Assembly: GCA_022823865.1 (NCBI GenBank)
Contig: JAJEHF010000197.1
Location: 1-64,000 of the forward strand
Source of the DNA: Bryobacterales bacterium
Lineage (GTDB): Bacteria > Acidobacteriota > Terriglobia > Bryobacterales > UBA6623
DNA length: 64,000 nucleotides
Direction: 5' to 3'
Shown here: in pieces, positions 35,601 to 43,089 of the stretch
Position numbering within the stretch: position 1 is the stretch's first letter
Layout: the number at the start of each line of letters is the position of its first letter
Translations under genes and position numbers: made by a program
The notes under the pieces: model-generated
Told to the model about the DNA's origin: nothing
Seen by the model: the letters and a program-made list of their open reading frames with translations, nothing else
The model's database searches: none

Positions 35601-35652
35601 GCCCGACGGGACCGTTGCCGATCACCACTGCTGTCTTCCTGCCCCCCGCCAT
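32641..35652 (-). CDS. nirB: NirB-NirD fusion: NAD(P)H nitrite reductase with C-terminal Rieske domain
   Basis: 1003 aa, cytoplasmic assimilatory nitrite reductase (nitrite to ammonium). Residues 1-290 form the FAD/NAD(P)H oxidoreductase (VIGNGPVGHRF; AVIGGGLLGLEAA). A BFD-type 2Fe-2S site has Cys422/424 and Cys457/460. The sirohaem/4Fe-4S domain carries Cys639, Cys645, Cys679 and Cys683. From about residue 865 a NirD/Rieske domain is fused on, with full ligands CPH (909-911) and CPLH (933-936). NirD is more often a separate gene. An extra Ala-rich tail follows. GGAGGAGG precedes the ATG. Divergent from the nitrate reductase operon. Confidence 0.93.
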   Translation of the reverse strand: MAGGRKTAVVIGNGPVGHRFCEKLVEFDGGRDYGIVAFCEEPRPAYDRVHLTSYFDHRDPAKLAVARIEWYRENGIQLHVGDRARRIDRSRRTVVSEAGLDIPYDCVVLATGSRPFVPPIEGIDKRGVFVYRTIEDLDAIIEYAKHARSCAVIGGGLLGLEAAKAAYDLGLETHVVEFASRLMPRQIDEAGSHLLVRQIEALGVRVHLHKATQGVLGNGRVTGMQFSGGGGLDVDMIIVSAGIRPRDELARDCGLEVGPRGGISVDDELRTTDPDIYAIGEAALHRGTIYGLIAPGWEMADVTAGRLAGRDVRFEGAKLSTKLKLMGVDVASFGDYEAPAESAVPLVVDDPFAGVYKKLLFSADGKRLVGGVLVGDASGYSELSALAESDEDLPFEPARLAGVGGEGAADISSGIGDDAQVCFCNSVTKGAICSAIREHDLATVGAVKEHTTAGTGCGGCVPMVTGLLNAELEAAGKAVRKSLCEHFEYTRQDLFEIIKVKGIRTFEEVIRDHGQGYGCEICKPAVTSILASLWNESITDPSHHTLQDTNDRFLANMQRGGLYSIVPRVPGGEITPAKLIALGTVAKKYGLYTKITGGQRVDLFGAQVHQLPSIWEELIEAGFESGHAYGKALRTIKSCVGTTWCRYGVQDSVGLAVRIEKRYRGIRAPHKVKGAVSGCVRECAEAQSKDIGLVATETGYNLFVCGNGGAKPRHGDLLASSLDEETAIRYIDRFFMYYIMTADKLTRTSVWIEQLEGGIERIKDVVVRDRLGICDELERRMQFLVDSYRCEWKEVVEDPERRKLFRQFVNTDETDSGIEIVPERGQSRPADWPKDGVKLEQIKLPGGRTLGESRAAGGPQRGRKLEWVRVGRVADFPRNGGAAVKVGETQIAVFNLTDRGQWRACQNMCPHKNAFVLARGIAGSAGLSPKVTCPLHKKPFSLDTGECLSGEPYALKVFPVRVAGDGVYVLIPPERQLDALLATPLHLIQAGDAAAAQACAACT

Positions 35653-35755
35653 GGGAAGTCCCTCCTCCGGATGCGATACCCCCTGCTGCGGTATGGCTAC
35701 TAGGCTGGACCGCGGTCACTCCGCCGCTACGGGCAGAACTCTGACAGGGCGTGGA

Positions 35756-35800
35756 ATCCGCTCGGCGGGGAGCGAATCTCAAACTACAAGTCCAGTGTAG
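35756..35800 (-). promoter_or_regulatory. Hairpin pair in the nirB leader
   Basis: On the minus-strand transcript CTACA/TGTAG (35800-35784, 7-nt loop) is followed after 6 nt by ATTCGCTC/GAGCGGAT (35777-35756; 8-bp stem with one G-U, hexaloop CCCGCC). The pair lies about 100 nt before the nirB ATG. ANTAR targets are paired hexaloop hairpins with A1 and G4; here only the second loop has six bases, and it has G4 but not A1. Confidence 0.35.
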
Positions 35801-36122
35801 GAACGCATCGGCGGTCGGCTGGCCGGTTATCCAGACGATAAGAAATTTTTGCTTCACATCGCGCCGCGGGCATGCTAGCTTCGGAACAGACAGGCGGGCG
35901 GCGCACCGGCGTCCCTGCCTCACCGCCTCGGGACCCAGGCTGTCCGCGAGGTTCGATCCGCGTAGATTCGAAGCCGCCGAATCGCACGGCGCGAGCCAGC
36001 GCCGAGCGCGGAGTTTCCCTGTTGTCGTTATCCGACCCTGTTCGGGACGGTGCCTCGCAAGAGGCCGTCGCGAAGGGTCCGGTGTATCCGCACAACGCCT
36101 AGAAAGGAATTGCACAGACTCA
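35801..36122. promoter_or_regulatory. Divergent nirB / nitrate-reductase intergenic region
   Basis: The whole gap is 470 bp (35653-36122). AT-rich AAGAAATTTTTG at 35840-35851 is the likely promoter core, but I cannot assign hexamers. For the plus-strand transcript two hairpins abut: CCG-A-CCC/GGG-A-CGG at 36032-36050 (loop TGTTC) and GCCTC/GAGGC at 36052-36065 (loop GCAA). They lie 60-90 nt before the ATG at 36123; GAAAGGA at 36102-36108 is a rather distant ribosome site. Confidence 0.35.
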
Positions 36123-37658
36123 ATGCAGACACTGGCCACATCTGAGCGAACAGCGGCGAACCCTTTCACGATTCTCGGAGAAGCTCCGCCGCAGTCCCGC
36201 ACCGCGCGCGGGCTGGTCGGCTCGTCCCCGTTGATTCCAGATATCCCGCTCGAGGACGGCCAGCAGTACCGCTTCCATTTCGACATGTCGAAATGCGTCG
36301 GCTGCAAGTGCTGCGAGGTAGCGTGTGCCGAGCAGAACAACAACCCGGCCGACGTTTCCTGGCGGCGGGTGGGAGAGGTCGAGGGAGGCGTCTTCCCTCA
36401 CACGCAGCGCATGCACCTGTCCATGGGCTGCAACCACTGCCTCGATCCAGCCTGCATGACGGGCTGTCCGACCGAGGCGTACTCCAAGGATCCCCGGACC
36501 GGGATCGTCCTGCACGATGCCGATTCCTGCATCGGATGCGAGTACTGCATCTGGAACTGCCCCTACAGCGTCCCGACGTTTAACGAAGCTCGCGGCGTGG
36601 TCGGCAAGTGCGACATGTGCCACGGCCGCTTGGCCGACGGCGACGCCCCGGCTTGCGTGGACGCCTGCCCCTCCCAGGCACTTGCGATCGAAATCGTCGA
36701 CATCGGCGAGTGGCGAAGCAAGTACCGCGACGAGGCCAACGCGCCGGGCTTGCCCGGCGCCGACGACACGATCTCGACAACTCGGGTCACGCTGCCCGAG
36801 CGGCTGCCGCTCGATGTCGAGAAAGCCGACTTCCACCGCGTGAAGCCGGCGAAGCCGCACTACTCGCTGGTGCTGATGACGGTGCTGACCCAGCTCTCGA
36901 TCGCGGGTTTCGCGACGACGTGGCTCTTGAGCCTGGCGGGCGGCTCGCAGGCGCTGCGAACGGCAGCGCTGGTGTCGCTCGCGCTGGGACTGGCGTCCTT
37001 CACGGCGTCGCCGCTTCATCTGGGCCGGCCCGCCTTCGCGCCGCTTGCGATCCGCAATGTGAAAACCTCGTGGCTCAGTCGCGAGATCCTCGCCTTGAGC
37101 TCGTTCGGCGCCGCGGCATCGGTTTGCGCGGCGATGCTGCTGACAGGGTTGCCGGGCGCCTCGCTGATCGGCGCCGCCGCCTCGGCGATTGGCGTCTTCG
37201 CGATGTACGCGACTTCGCGCATCTATCTTGTGCCGGGCCGCCCGGCCTGGAACAGTCCGCTGACGATCGCCGATTTCTTCCTGACCGGCACAACGCTGGG
37301 CCCGCTACTGGTGGCAACGCTCGGAACGCGATATGACAGCGTCCTGCTCGCCTGCGCGGCTGTCTCGGCCGTGGCTCACGTGCTGCTGGAGATCTGGCGC
37401 ATTTTTGGGTTCGTGCGCACCGATGAATACGAGAAGCAGGCCACCGCGAGACTGCTCTCCGGGCCGCTCGCGCGCTTCTTCCTGCTCCGGCTCGGATTGC
37501 TCGCCACGGGCGCTGTCGGCCTGCCCGCGGTGGGCTTCGCGGGCTTGGGGTTCGCGCTCGCGGCATGCGGCGCGCTGGTGGGGCGCTACCTGTTCTTCGT
37601 CAGCGTCGTGCCCAAGAACATGGCAATGCCGTTTCTGGAGAGGAGGGCGGCGGCATGA
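36123..37658 (+). CDS. Fused DmsB-DmsC-type 4Fe-4S electron-transfer and membrane-anchor protein
   Basis: 511 aa. Residues 50-190 hold four 4Fe-4S sites with complete ligands: Cys58/61/64/68, 103/106/111/115, 136/139/142/146 and 163/166/178/182, as in DmsB/PhsB subunits. Residues 245-500 carry about eight hydrophobic spans of the DmsC/YnfH quinol-oxidising anchor. These are normally separate subunits. No Tat or Sec signal is present, so the clusters should face the cytoplasm. Its stop overlaps the nitrate reductase ATG (ATGA), so it is very likely the quinol-linked electron donor to that enzyme. An upstream ATG in the same frame (35751) is not credible because the extension is intergenic. Confidence 0.88.
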   Translation: MQTLATSERTAANPFTILGEAPPQSRTARGLVGSSPLIPDIPLEDGQQYRFHFDMSKCVGCKCCEVACAEQNNNPADVSWRRVGEVEGGVFPHTQRMHLSMGCNHCLDPACMTGCPTEAYSKDPRTGIVLHDADSCIGCEYCIWNCPYSVPTFNEARGVVGKCDMCHGRLADGDAPACVDACPSQALAIEIVDIGEWRSKYRDEANAPGLPGADDTISTTRVTLPERLPLDVEKADFHRVKPAKPHYSLVLMTVLTQLSIAGFATTWLLSLAGGSQALRTAALVSLALGLASFTASPLHLGRPAFAPLAIRNVKTSWLSREILALSSFGAAASVCAAMLLTGLPGASLIGAAASAIGVFAMYATSRIYLVPGRPAWNSPLTIADFFLTGTTLGPLLVATLGTRYDSVLLACAAVSAVAHVLLEIWRIFGFVRTDEYEKQATARLLSGPLARFFLLRLGLLATGAVGLPAVGFAGLGFALAACGALVGRYLFFVSVVPKNMAMPFLERRAAA

Positions 37659-39868
37659 GTCTCAAGCGACTGCTCGGCTTCGACACCCGGAAGCAAGAGT
37701 ACGCCTACGGGCGCGACCCAGACTACGGCTTCACCTCGGCCGCCAAGATCCCGGAACGCTGGGTGCCCACCACCTGCGGATACTGCTCGGTGGGCTGCGG
37801 CATGCAGATCGGCGTGCGAGGCGGCGAGGCAGTCTCTGTCCGGGGCAACGAGGACCACCCTGTCAACCTCGGAAAGCTATGCCCGAAGGGGCTGGCGGAA
37901 CACGAGGTCGTCTCCGCCGCGAGCCGCGCGCGCCATCCGCTGCTCAAGAACGAGAAGGGCCGCTTCGAGCGCATCGCATGGGACGACGCCATCGGAACCC
38001 TCGTGCAGGAGTTCCGCAAGGTGCAAGCGAGGTACGGGCCGCAAGCCCTGGGCGTGGTGAGCACGGGGCAGCTGGTGACCGAGGAGTTCTATGCGCTCGG
38101 CAAACTGGTGCAGCTGGGCTTCGGCACGAACAATTACGACGGCAACACGACGCTCTGCATGGCCAGCTCGGTGTCGGGCTACAAGCGATCCTTCGGCAGT
38201 GACGGACCGCCCGGGGCTTACGACGACCTCGAGCAGTCGGACGCGGTCTTCCTGATCGGCGCGAACATCGCCGACAATCACCCGATCCTCTGCTACCGCC
38301 TAGAGAGGAACCCCGACAAGACGGTCGTGGTCGCGGACCCGCGCGTCAGCAAGACGGCCCGGATGGCGGACCTGTACCTGCCGCTCAAGCCCCGCTCCGA
38401 TATCGCCCTGCTCAACGGCATGGCCCACATCCTGATCCGGGCCGGGCTGGTCGACAAGGACTACATCGAGGCCCACACCACCGGCTTCGACGAACTCGAG
38501 GCGCACCTCGCGAAGTACACGCCCGAACGCGTGGCGTCCGTGACGGGTCTGAGCGAGGAGCAAATCTACCGCGCCGCGGTGCTCTACGGGCGCGCGGAGC
38601 GGCCGTTCCTCGCCTGGACCATGGGAGTCAACCACTCGAGCAAGGGCACCGAGACAGTCAACGTCATCAACAACCTCGCGCTGATTACCGGCAACGTCGG
38701 CAAGCCGGGCGCGTCGCCATTCTCGATCACCGGCCAGTGCAACGCCATGGGGACGCGCGAGACGGGGTTCACCGCTTCAATGCCGGGCTACCGGAACTTC
38801 GCCGACGAGGCGGACCGATCCGAACTGGCCCATCTGTGGGGCATCGACGCGGACAAGTTGCCGCGCGCGCGGGGTCTGGCCTATCCCGACATCGTCGAAG
38901 CTTGCGTGAAGGGCGACATCAAGGCGCTTTGGATCATCGCCACCAATCCGCTGGTCTCGTTCCCGAACGTCGATGTGCTGCGGCAGGGATTCGAAAACCT
39001 CGAGTTTCTCGCGGTGCAGGACGGGTTCCATCCGACGCCAACGACCCAGATGGCCGACATGGTCCTGCCCGCGGCGATCTGGGGCGAGAAGACCGGCACC
39101 TACACGAATTCCGAGCGCCGGGTGAGCAAGGTCAACAAGGCCGTCGACCCGCCCGGCGAGGCGCGCCCGGATTTCGACATCTTCCTCGCAGTCGCGGAGG
39201 AGCTCGGCGTCCGGGACGCTCTCTTCCCCGGCTGGCACGGGCCGGAGGACGCTTTCCAGGAGTGGCGTGCTGTCTCGAACGGGCGCCTCTGCGACTATTC
39301 CGGCTTGAGCTACGATCTGCTGGACAGGCACCACGCGATCCAGTGGCCGTTCCCGTCAGACGACGCTCGAGGCGCCGGAGACGGGCGGCCTCCGACAAGC
39401 CGGCTCTATGCCGACGGCCGCTTCCAGACACCGGACGGCAGGGCGCGGCTGTTCGCCGTCGAATGGGAGCCCTACCCGGAGCAGCCCACGAGGGCGTATC
39501 CGTTCGTATTCAACACCGGGCGCACGGTTGAGCACTGGCACACGCGGACCAAGACCAAGGAAGTCAAGATTCTGGAACGCATGTCTCCGTCAGCGTGGCT
39601 GGAAATGAATCCGGGCGACGCACAGCGGCTCGGCCTGAGGCCACACGACCTAGTCACTGTCGAGTCGCCCCGCAGCAGGATCGAGCACTTGGAACTGCGC
39701 ATCACCGAGATCGTGGCGCCCGGTCAGGTGTTCATGCCGTTCCACTATGAGGAGAAGAACTCGAACCAGCTCACGCAGAGCGCGTTCGACCCGATTTCGA
39801 GGGAACCGAATTACAAGCAAGCGGCGGTCCGTGTTGAACGCAGCGGCCCGAGGAGCGTGGTGCGCTAA
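37655..39868 (+). CDS. nasA: NasA-like molybdopterin nitrate reductase, catalytic subunit
   Basis: 737 aa of the Mo-bisMGD family. The N-terminal 4Fe-4S site is CGYCSVGC..CPKG (Cys41, 44, 48, 76). Cys168 in NTTLCMASS is the probable Mo ligand of Nap/Nas enzymes. The C-terminal MGD-binding domain includes FNTGRTVEHWHTRTKT and PFHYEEKNSNQLT. It reduces nitrate to nitrite in the cytoplasm. Unlike Klebsiella NasA it lacks the C-terminal BFD-like 2Fe-2S domain, in keeping with electron supply by the fused DmsBC partner to which it is translationally coupled. GGAGAGGAGGG lies just upstream of the ATG. Confidence 0.9.
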   Translation: MSLKRLLGFDTRKQEYAYGRDPDYGFTSAAKIPERWVPTTCGYCSVGCGMQIGVRGGEAVSVRGNEDHPVNLGKLCPKGLAEHEVVSAASRARHPLLKNEKGRFERIAWDDAIGTLVQEFRKVQARYGPQALGVVSTGQLVTEEFYALGKLVQLGFGTNNYDGNTTLCMASSVSGYKRSFGSDGPPGAYDDLEQSDAVFLIGANIADNHPILCYRLERNPDKTVVVADPRVSKTARMADLYLPLKPRSDIALLNGMAHILIRAGLVDKDYIEAHTTGFDELEAHLAKYTPERVASVTGLSEEQIYRAAVLYGRAERPFLAWTMGVNHSSKGTETVNVINNLALITGNVGKPGASPFSITGQCNAMGTRETGFTASMPGYRNFADEADRSELAHLWGIDADKLPRARGLAYPDIVEACVKGDIKALWIIATNPLVSFPNVDVLRQGFENLEFLAVQDGFHPTPTTQMADMVLPAAIWGEKTGTYTNSERRVSKVNKAVDPPGEARPDFDIFLAVAEELGVRDALFPGWHGPEDAFQEWRAVSNGRLCDYSGLSYDLLDRHHAIQWPFPSDDARGAGDGRPPTSRLYADGRFQTPDGRARLFAVEWEPYPEQPTRAYPFVFNTGRTVEHWHTRTKTKEVKILERMSPSAWLEMNPGDAQRLGLRPHDLVTVESPRSRIEHLELRITEIVAPGQVFMPFHYEEKNSNQLTQSAFDPISREPNYKQAAVRVERSGPRSVVR

Positions 39869-39893
39869 GCAGACCGCCCGCCTAGGGAAATGA

Positions 39894-39985
39894 GCCGGAC
39901 CAGGCTGTCCGGCAATCCAGCAGTCGAAGGGAAACATGTCGAGCGCGGCTCCTGCCGCGGTCGAAGCCGGATCGGTGCATCCGGC
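39894..39985 (+). promoter_or_regulatory. Three strong hairpins in the nasA-narK intergenic leader
   Basis: Hairpin A at 39894-39913: GCCGGAC/GTCCGGC, hexaloop CAGGCT. Hairpin B at 39944-39959: CGCGGC/GCCGCG, loop TCCT. Hairpin C at 39966-39985: GCCGGAT/ATCCGGC, hexaloop CGGTGC. C directly abuts the AAGGAGG ribosome site of narK. Arms of A and C are near-identical, so A-C pairing is an alternative fold. Confidence 0.5.
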
Positions 39986-39999
39986 AAGGAGGATGAGAA

Positions 40000-41343
40000 A
40001 TGGACTTCAAAGGCAAAGCGACCGCGATCCAGCTGTTCAGTTTCAGGACGATCCCGATGCGAACGTTCCACATGACTTGGTTCGCGTTCTTTCTGTGCTT
40101 CTTCGGGTGGTTTGGGATTGCGCCGCTCATGGCCGTGGTCCGGGACGATCTCGGACTGACCAAGGAGCAGGTCGGCAACACGATCATCGCCTCGGTTGCG
40201 ATCACCGTGATCGCCCGGCTGGCGATCGGATGGCTGTGCGACAAGATCGGCCCGCGAAAAGCCTATACGTGGCTGCTGGCACTGGGTTCGATCCCGGTGA
40301 TGACGATCGGCTTGGCGGACAGCTACGAGACGTTCTTGCTTTTTCGCCTCGCCATCGGCGCGATCGGTGCGTCCTTTGTCATCACCCAGTACCACACCTC
40401 CGTGATGTTCGCGCCGAACATCGTCGGCACGGCCAACGCGACGACCGCAGGCTGGGGCAATCTTGGCGGCGGCGTCACGCAGATGGCCATGCCCCTGCTC
40501 TTCGCGGCGGTGATGACCTTCGCCGCTGACCAGGCCATGGGGTGGCGGGTCGCGATGGTCGTTCCGGGCCTCGCACTGCTGGGAACCTCCGCGCTCTACT
40601 GGAAGCTGACCCAGGACTCCCCGGACGGCAGCTACAAGGACTTGCGCCAGTCGGGAGCGCTTGCAAGCGCCAAGACCGTCGAGGGCGCGTTCCTGAAAGC
40701 GTGCTCTGACGCGCGGGTCTGGGCGCTCTTCCTGATCTACGGGGCCTGCTTCGGTGTCGAGCTCACGATCAACAACATCGCCGCGCTGTACTTCCACGAT
40801 TACTTCGGACTGGGCCTGGCGACCGCCGGGCTGGTGGCCGGTCTCTTCGGCCTGATGAACATATTCGCCCGGACTCTGGGCGGGATCGTCGGAGACCGCT
40901 GGGGCCTGCGCTGGGGCCTGCGCGGCCGCGTCTGGTTTCTTGCGGGAATCCTATTCCTCGAAGGTCTCGCGCTGATGCTGTTCTCGCAGCAGTCGGTCCT
41001 GCCGCTGGCGATCGCCACGCTGATCCTCTTCAGCCTGTGCGTGCAGATGTCCGAAGGCGCTACGTATTCGGTGGTGCCGTTCATCAACAAGCGGGCGCTC
41101 GGAGCCGTCGCCGGTATCGTCGGCGCGGGCGGGAACGCCGGTGCCGTGGCCGCGGGCTTCCTCTTCAAGGCCGAGAGCCTCAGCTGGCCGCAGGCGCTGC
41201 TGACGCTAGGCGCGCTCGTGACCCTGGTCTCGTTCCTCGCCTTCGCGGTGCGGTTCTCCGAGGCGGACGAAACGGCGGTCGCTCGAGAGACCGAGTCCCG
41301 CTTGGCAGGCGCGCGGCCGGAGCCGGTGGCCGAACCCGCATAG
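40000..41343 (+). CDS. narK: Nitrate/nitrite transporter, MFS NNP family (NarK type)
   Basis: 447-aa polytopic membrane protein, about 12 spans. The N-terminal region FHMTWFAFFLCFFGWFGIAPLM and the nitrate-signature segment TAGWGNLGGGVTQMAMPLL are diagnostic of NNP-family transporters; the second signature lies at VAGIVGAGGNAGAV. It brings nitrate in for the adjacent reductase and may export nitrite. AAGGAGG at 39986-39992 precedes the ATG. It is the third gene of the nitrate reductase operon, 131 bp after nasA, with structured RNA in that gap. Confidence 0.92.
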   Translation: MDFKGKATAIQLFSFRTIPMRTFHMTWFAFFLCFFGWFGIAPLMAVVRDDLGLTKEQVGNTIIASVAITVIARLAIGWLCDKIGPRKAYTWLLALGSIPVMTIGLADSYETFLLFRLAIGAIGASFVITQYHTSVMFAPNIVGTANATTAGWGNLGGGVTQMAMPLLFAAVMTFAADQAMGWRVAMVVPGLALLGTSALYWKLTQDSPDGSYKDLRQSGALASAKTVEGAFLKACSDARVWALFLIYGACFGVELTINNIAALYFHDYFGLGLATAGLVAGLFGLMNIFARTLGGIVGDRWGLRWGLRGRVWFLAGILFLEGLALMLFSQQSVLPLAIATLILFSLCVQMSEGATYSVVPFINKRALGAVAGIVGAGGNAGAVAAGFLFKAESLSWPQALLTLGALVTLVSFLAFAVRFSEADETAVARETESRLAGARPEPVAEPA

Positions 41344-41484
41344 GCCCGCGACACAGCGCGACCCAGGGGGAGCTAGGAGGTCGGAGTTGCCGAGCAGACA
41401 GGCGGCGCGGAGACTGCGGTCGCCGCGCCGCCAACGCTGTTCGTCACCCATGCAGGGGACTGCAAGGGACGGACCCGCTGCCGG

Positions 41485-42795
41485 CTAGCTCGAGCTGATG
41501 CAGAACAGCTCGTCCTCGCTGCGCAGGTACAGCTTGCCGTCGACGATCACCGGCGAGGAAATGAAGAACTCGTCGCCCATCTTGTTGACAGCCAGCACCT
41601 CGTACTCCTTTCCCAGCTTGAGCACGACCACATCGCCCTGCTCGGTCGCGAGGTAGAGCTTGCCGGCCGCCGCCACGGGAGAGGCCTTGAACGAGTATGT
41701 CTCCGGCAGGCGTTGCTGGTGGTAGTACTTCTCGCCAGTCTTGGCTTCGAATGCATTGACCATTCCCCGGTCCGTGACGAAGTACAGGATCCCCTCGTGC
41801 AGCACCGGCGACGCCGAATAGGCGTTGCCGACTTGGTTGGTCCACTTCACGAAGTCGCCGTTGTCGGTGATGTCGCCCTTGCCGCCGAGCTGAACGGCGA
41901 GCAGGTTGGGATTGCGGTAGCCGGTCATGGCGATCACCATTTCGTCGTCCACGTTGATCACTGCCGGAATCGCGTTGGGCCCCAGCCCGCCCGCTTCCCA
42001 GATCAGCTCGCCCGTGTCGAGGTCATAGGTGCGTACGCGCTCCGAGCTGGTCACCAGCTGCTTGCGCCCGCCGTGTTCTACTACGATCGGCTGCGCCCAG
42101 CTGCTGCGCTCGTTGCGGGGCGTGCGCCAGAGCTCTTTGCCGGTGGACTTGTCCAAGGCCACGACGTAGGAATCGCCCTCGTGGTCTTTCTGCAGGATGA
42201 GCTTGTCCTCGTGGAGCACCGGAGCGATACCCTCGCCGAAAGCGTTGCGCATGTGCATCGGCCCGAAGTCCTTGGACCACAGCAGCTTGCCGTTCATGTC
42301 GTAGGCGTAGACCCCGCGGGATCCGAAGTTTGCTATCAGGATTTCCCCGTCGGTCACCGGAGAATTCGACGCGTAGCTGCCGTAGCGCCGGTGATAGCCC
42401 TCGTGGGGCTTCTTGGAAATCGCGGTCTGGCGCCAGAGTTGCTTGCCGGTGTCCTTGTCGAAGGCCAGTACCAAGAAGTCGTACAGAGGGAAATCACCTG
42501 CGCCGTCATCCTTTTCCGAAATCGCGGCGGTGGTGAGATAGAGCGCTTGGCCGGAGATCACGGGCGTGGAATGCCCCTTGCCCGGCACGCTGATGCGCCA
42601 CTTCACGTTTTCGGTTCCGGAGAAGTTGAGCGGGGCGTCGCTCTCCGCCACGCCGTTGTTGTTGGGCCCGCGCCACTGCCGCCAGGAATCCTTGGCCTCT
42701 GGCCCGGCCGCGGCCGCGCTCCATGCAATGCCTAGGATCGCGATCAATCCATAGCGTGCGAGCCGCGAAGCGGCATAGAGTCTTGGCATCTTCAT
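41485..42795 (-). CDS. Exported PQQ-binding-like beta-propeller protein
   Basis: 436 aa. Signal peptide (LARYGLIAILGIAWSAAAA), then WRQWRGPNNNGVAES, the usual opening of outer-membrane/periplasmic PQQ-like propellers in Planctomycetes and Acidobacteria. Blade repeats include FDKDTGKQLWR, LDKSTGKELWR, YDLDTGELIWE and FEAKTGEKYYH. It lacks the acidic active-site pattern of PQQ dehydrogenases I can recognise, so a binding or scaffold role is likelier. AAGGA precedes the ATG. Its C-terminus is the closest match to the remnant at 30834-30980. Confidence 0.82.
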   Translation of the reverse strand: MKMPRLYAASRLARYGLIAILGIAWSAAAAGPEAKDSWRQWRGPNNNGVAESDAPLNFSGTENVKWRISVPGKGHSTPVISGQALYLTTAAISEKDDGAGDFPLYDFLVLAFDKDTGKQLWRQTAISKKPHEGYHRRYGSYASNSPVTDGEILIANFGSRGVYAYDMNGKLLWSKDFGPMHMRNAFGEGIAPVLHEDKLILQKDHEGDSYVVALDKSTGKELWRTPRNERSSWAQPIVVEHGGRKQLVTSSERVRTYDLDTGELIWEAGGLGPNAIPAVINVDDEMVIAMTGYRNPNLLAVQLGGKGDITDNGDFVKWTNQVGNAYSASPVLHEGILYFVTDRGMVNAFEAKTGEKYYHQQRLPETYSFKASPVAAAGKLYLATEQGDVVVLKLGKEYEVLAVNKMGDEFFISSPVIVDGKLYLRSEDELFCISSS

Positions 42796-42894
42796 CGTCC
42801 TTTTCCTTGAACCCTCATTCCTGGCGCGTGCCGGTCGGAAGGCGGGCCCATGGCCTCGACGCCTCCCAGCCCCTCAAATACACGGCCAAATTGA

Positions 42895-43050
42895 CTAGGC
42901 GTCAGGAATGGCGGCTTGGTTGCGTCCGGGCGCGCTTCATCCCGTCCGGACGATCGGCCAGGGCAGAGCCAGCGCCGTCGCGACCAAGAAAGCGAGCAAG
43001 ATCGGACGCGTCGGCATGGCCGACCAATCGCAGCGAAAGCGGTCTCCGGC
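42895..43050 (-). pseudogene. 3' remnant of a second tctA-like gene
   Basis: Minus-strand translation gives DWSAMPTRPILLAFLVATAL, then ALPWPIVRTG, a TGA, then SAPGRNQAAIPDA and TAG. This matches the C-terminus of the intact TctA at 45442-46965 (DWWAMLTRPILLVFLAATLL, LSLLWPLVRARRGRAK, DTIPDA) including the last four residues, and the DNA is also clearly similar. The in-frame stop and absence of the rest show a decayed paralogue. Confidence 0.75.
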
Positions 43051-43089
43051 AGGAAGAACACACCCCGGTCGCAACCTGTCGGACTGGTG

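Noticed and set aside
36032-36065. Canonical ANTAR target in the nitrate reductase leader
   Set aside because: The two hairpins have loops of five and four bases, without the A1/G4 hexaloop, so the canonical call is not supported.
35751-36122. N-terminal extension of the Fe-S fusion gene to an ATG at 35751
   Set aside because: The extra 124 residues have no coding character and cover the nirB promoter region; homology begins near 36123.
42792-43061. 89-codon minus-strand frame between the PQQ-like and DUF418 genes
   Set aside because: It is the wrong frame of the tctA remnant; the similarity to TctA is in a neighbouring frame containing a stop.
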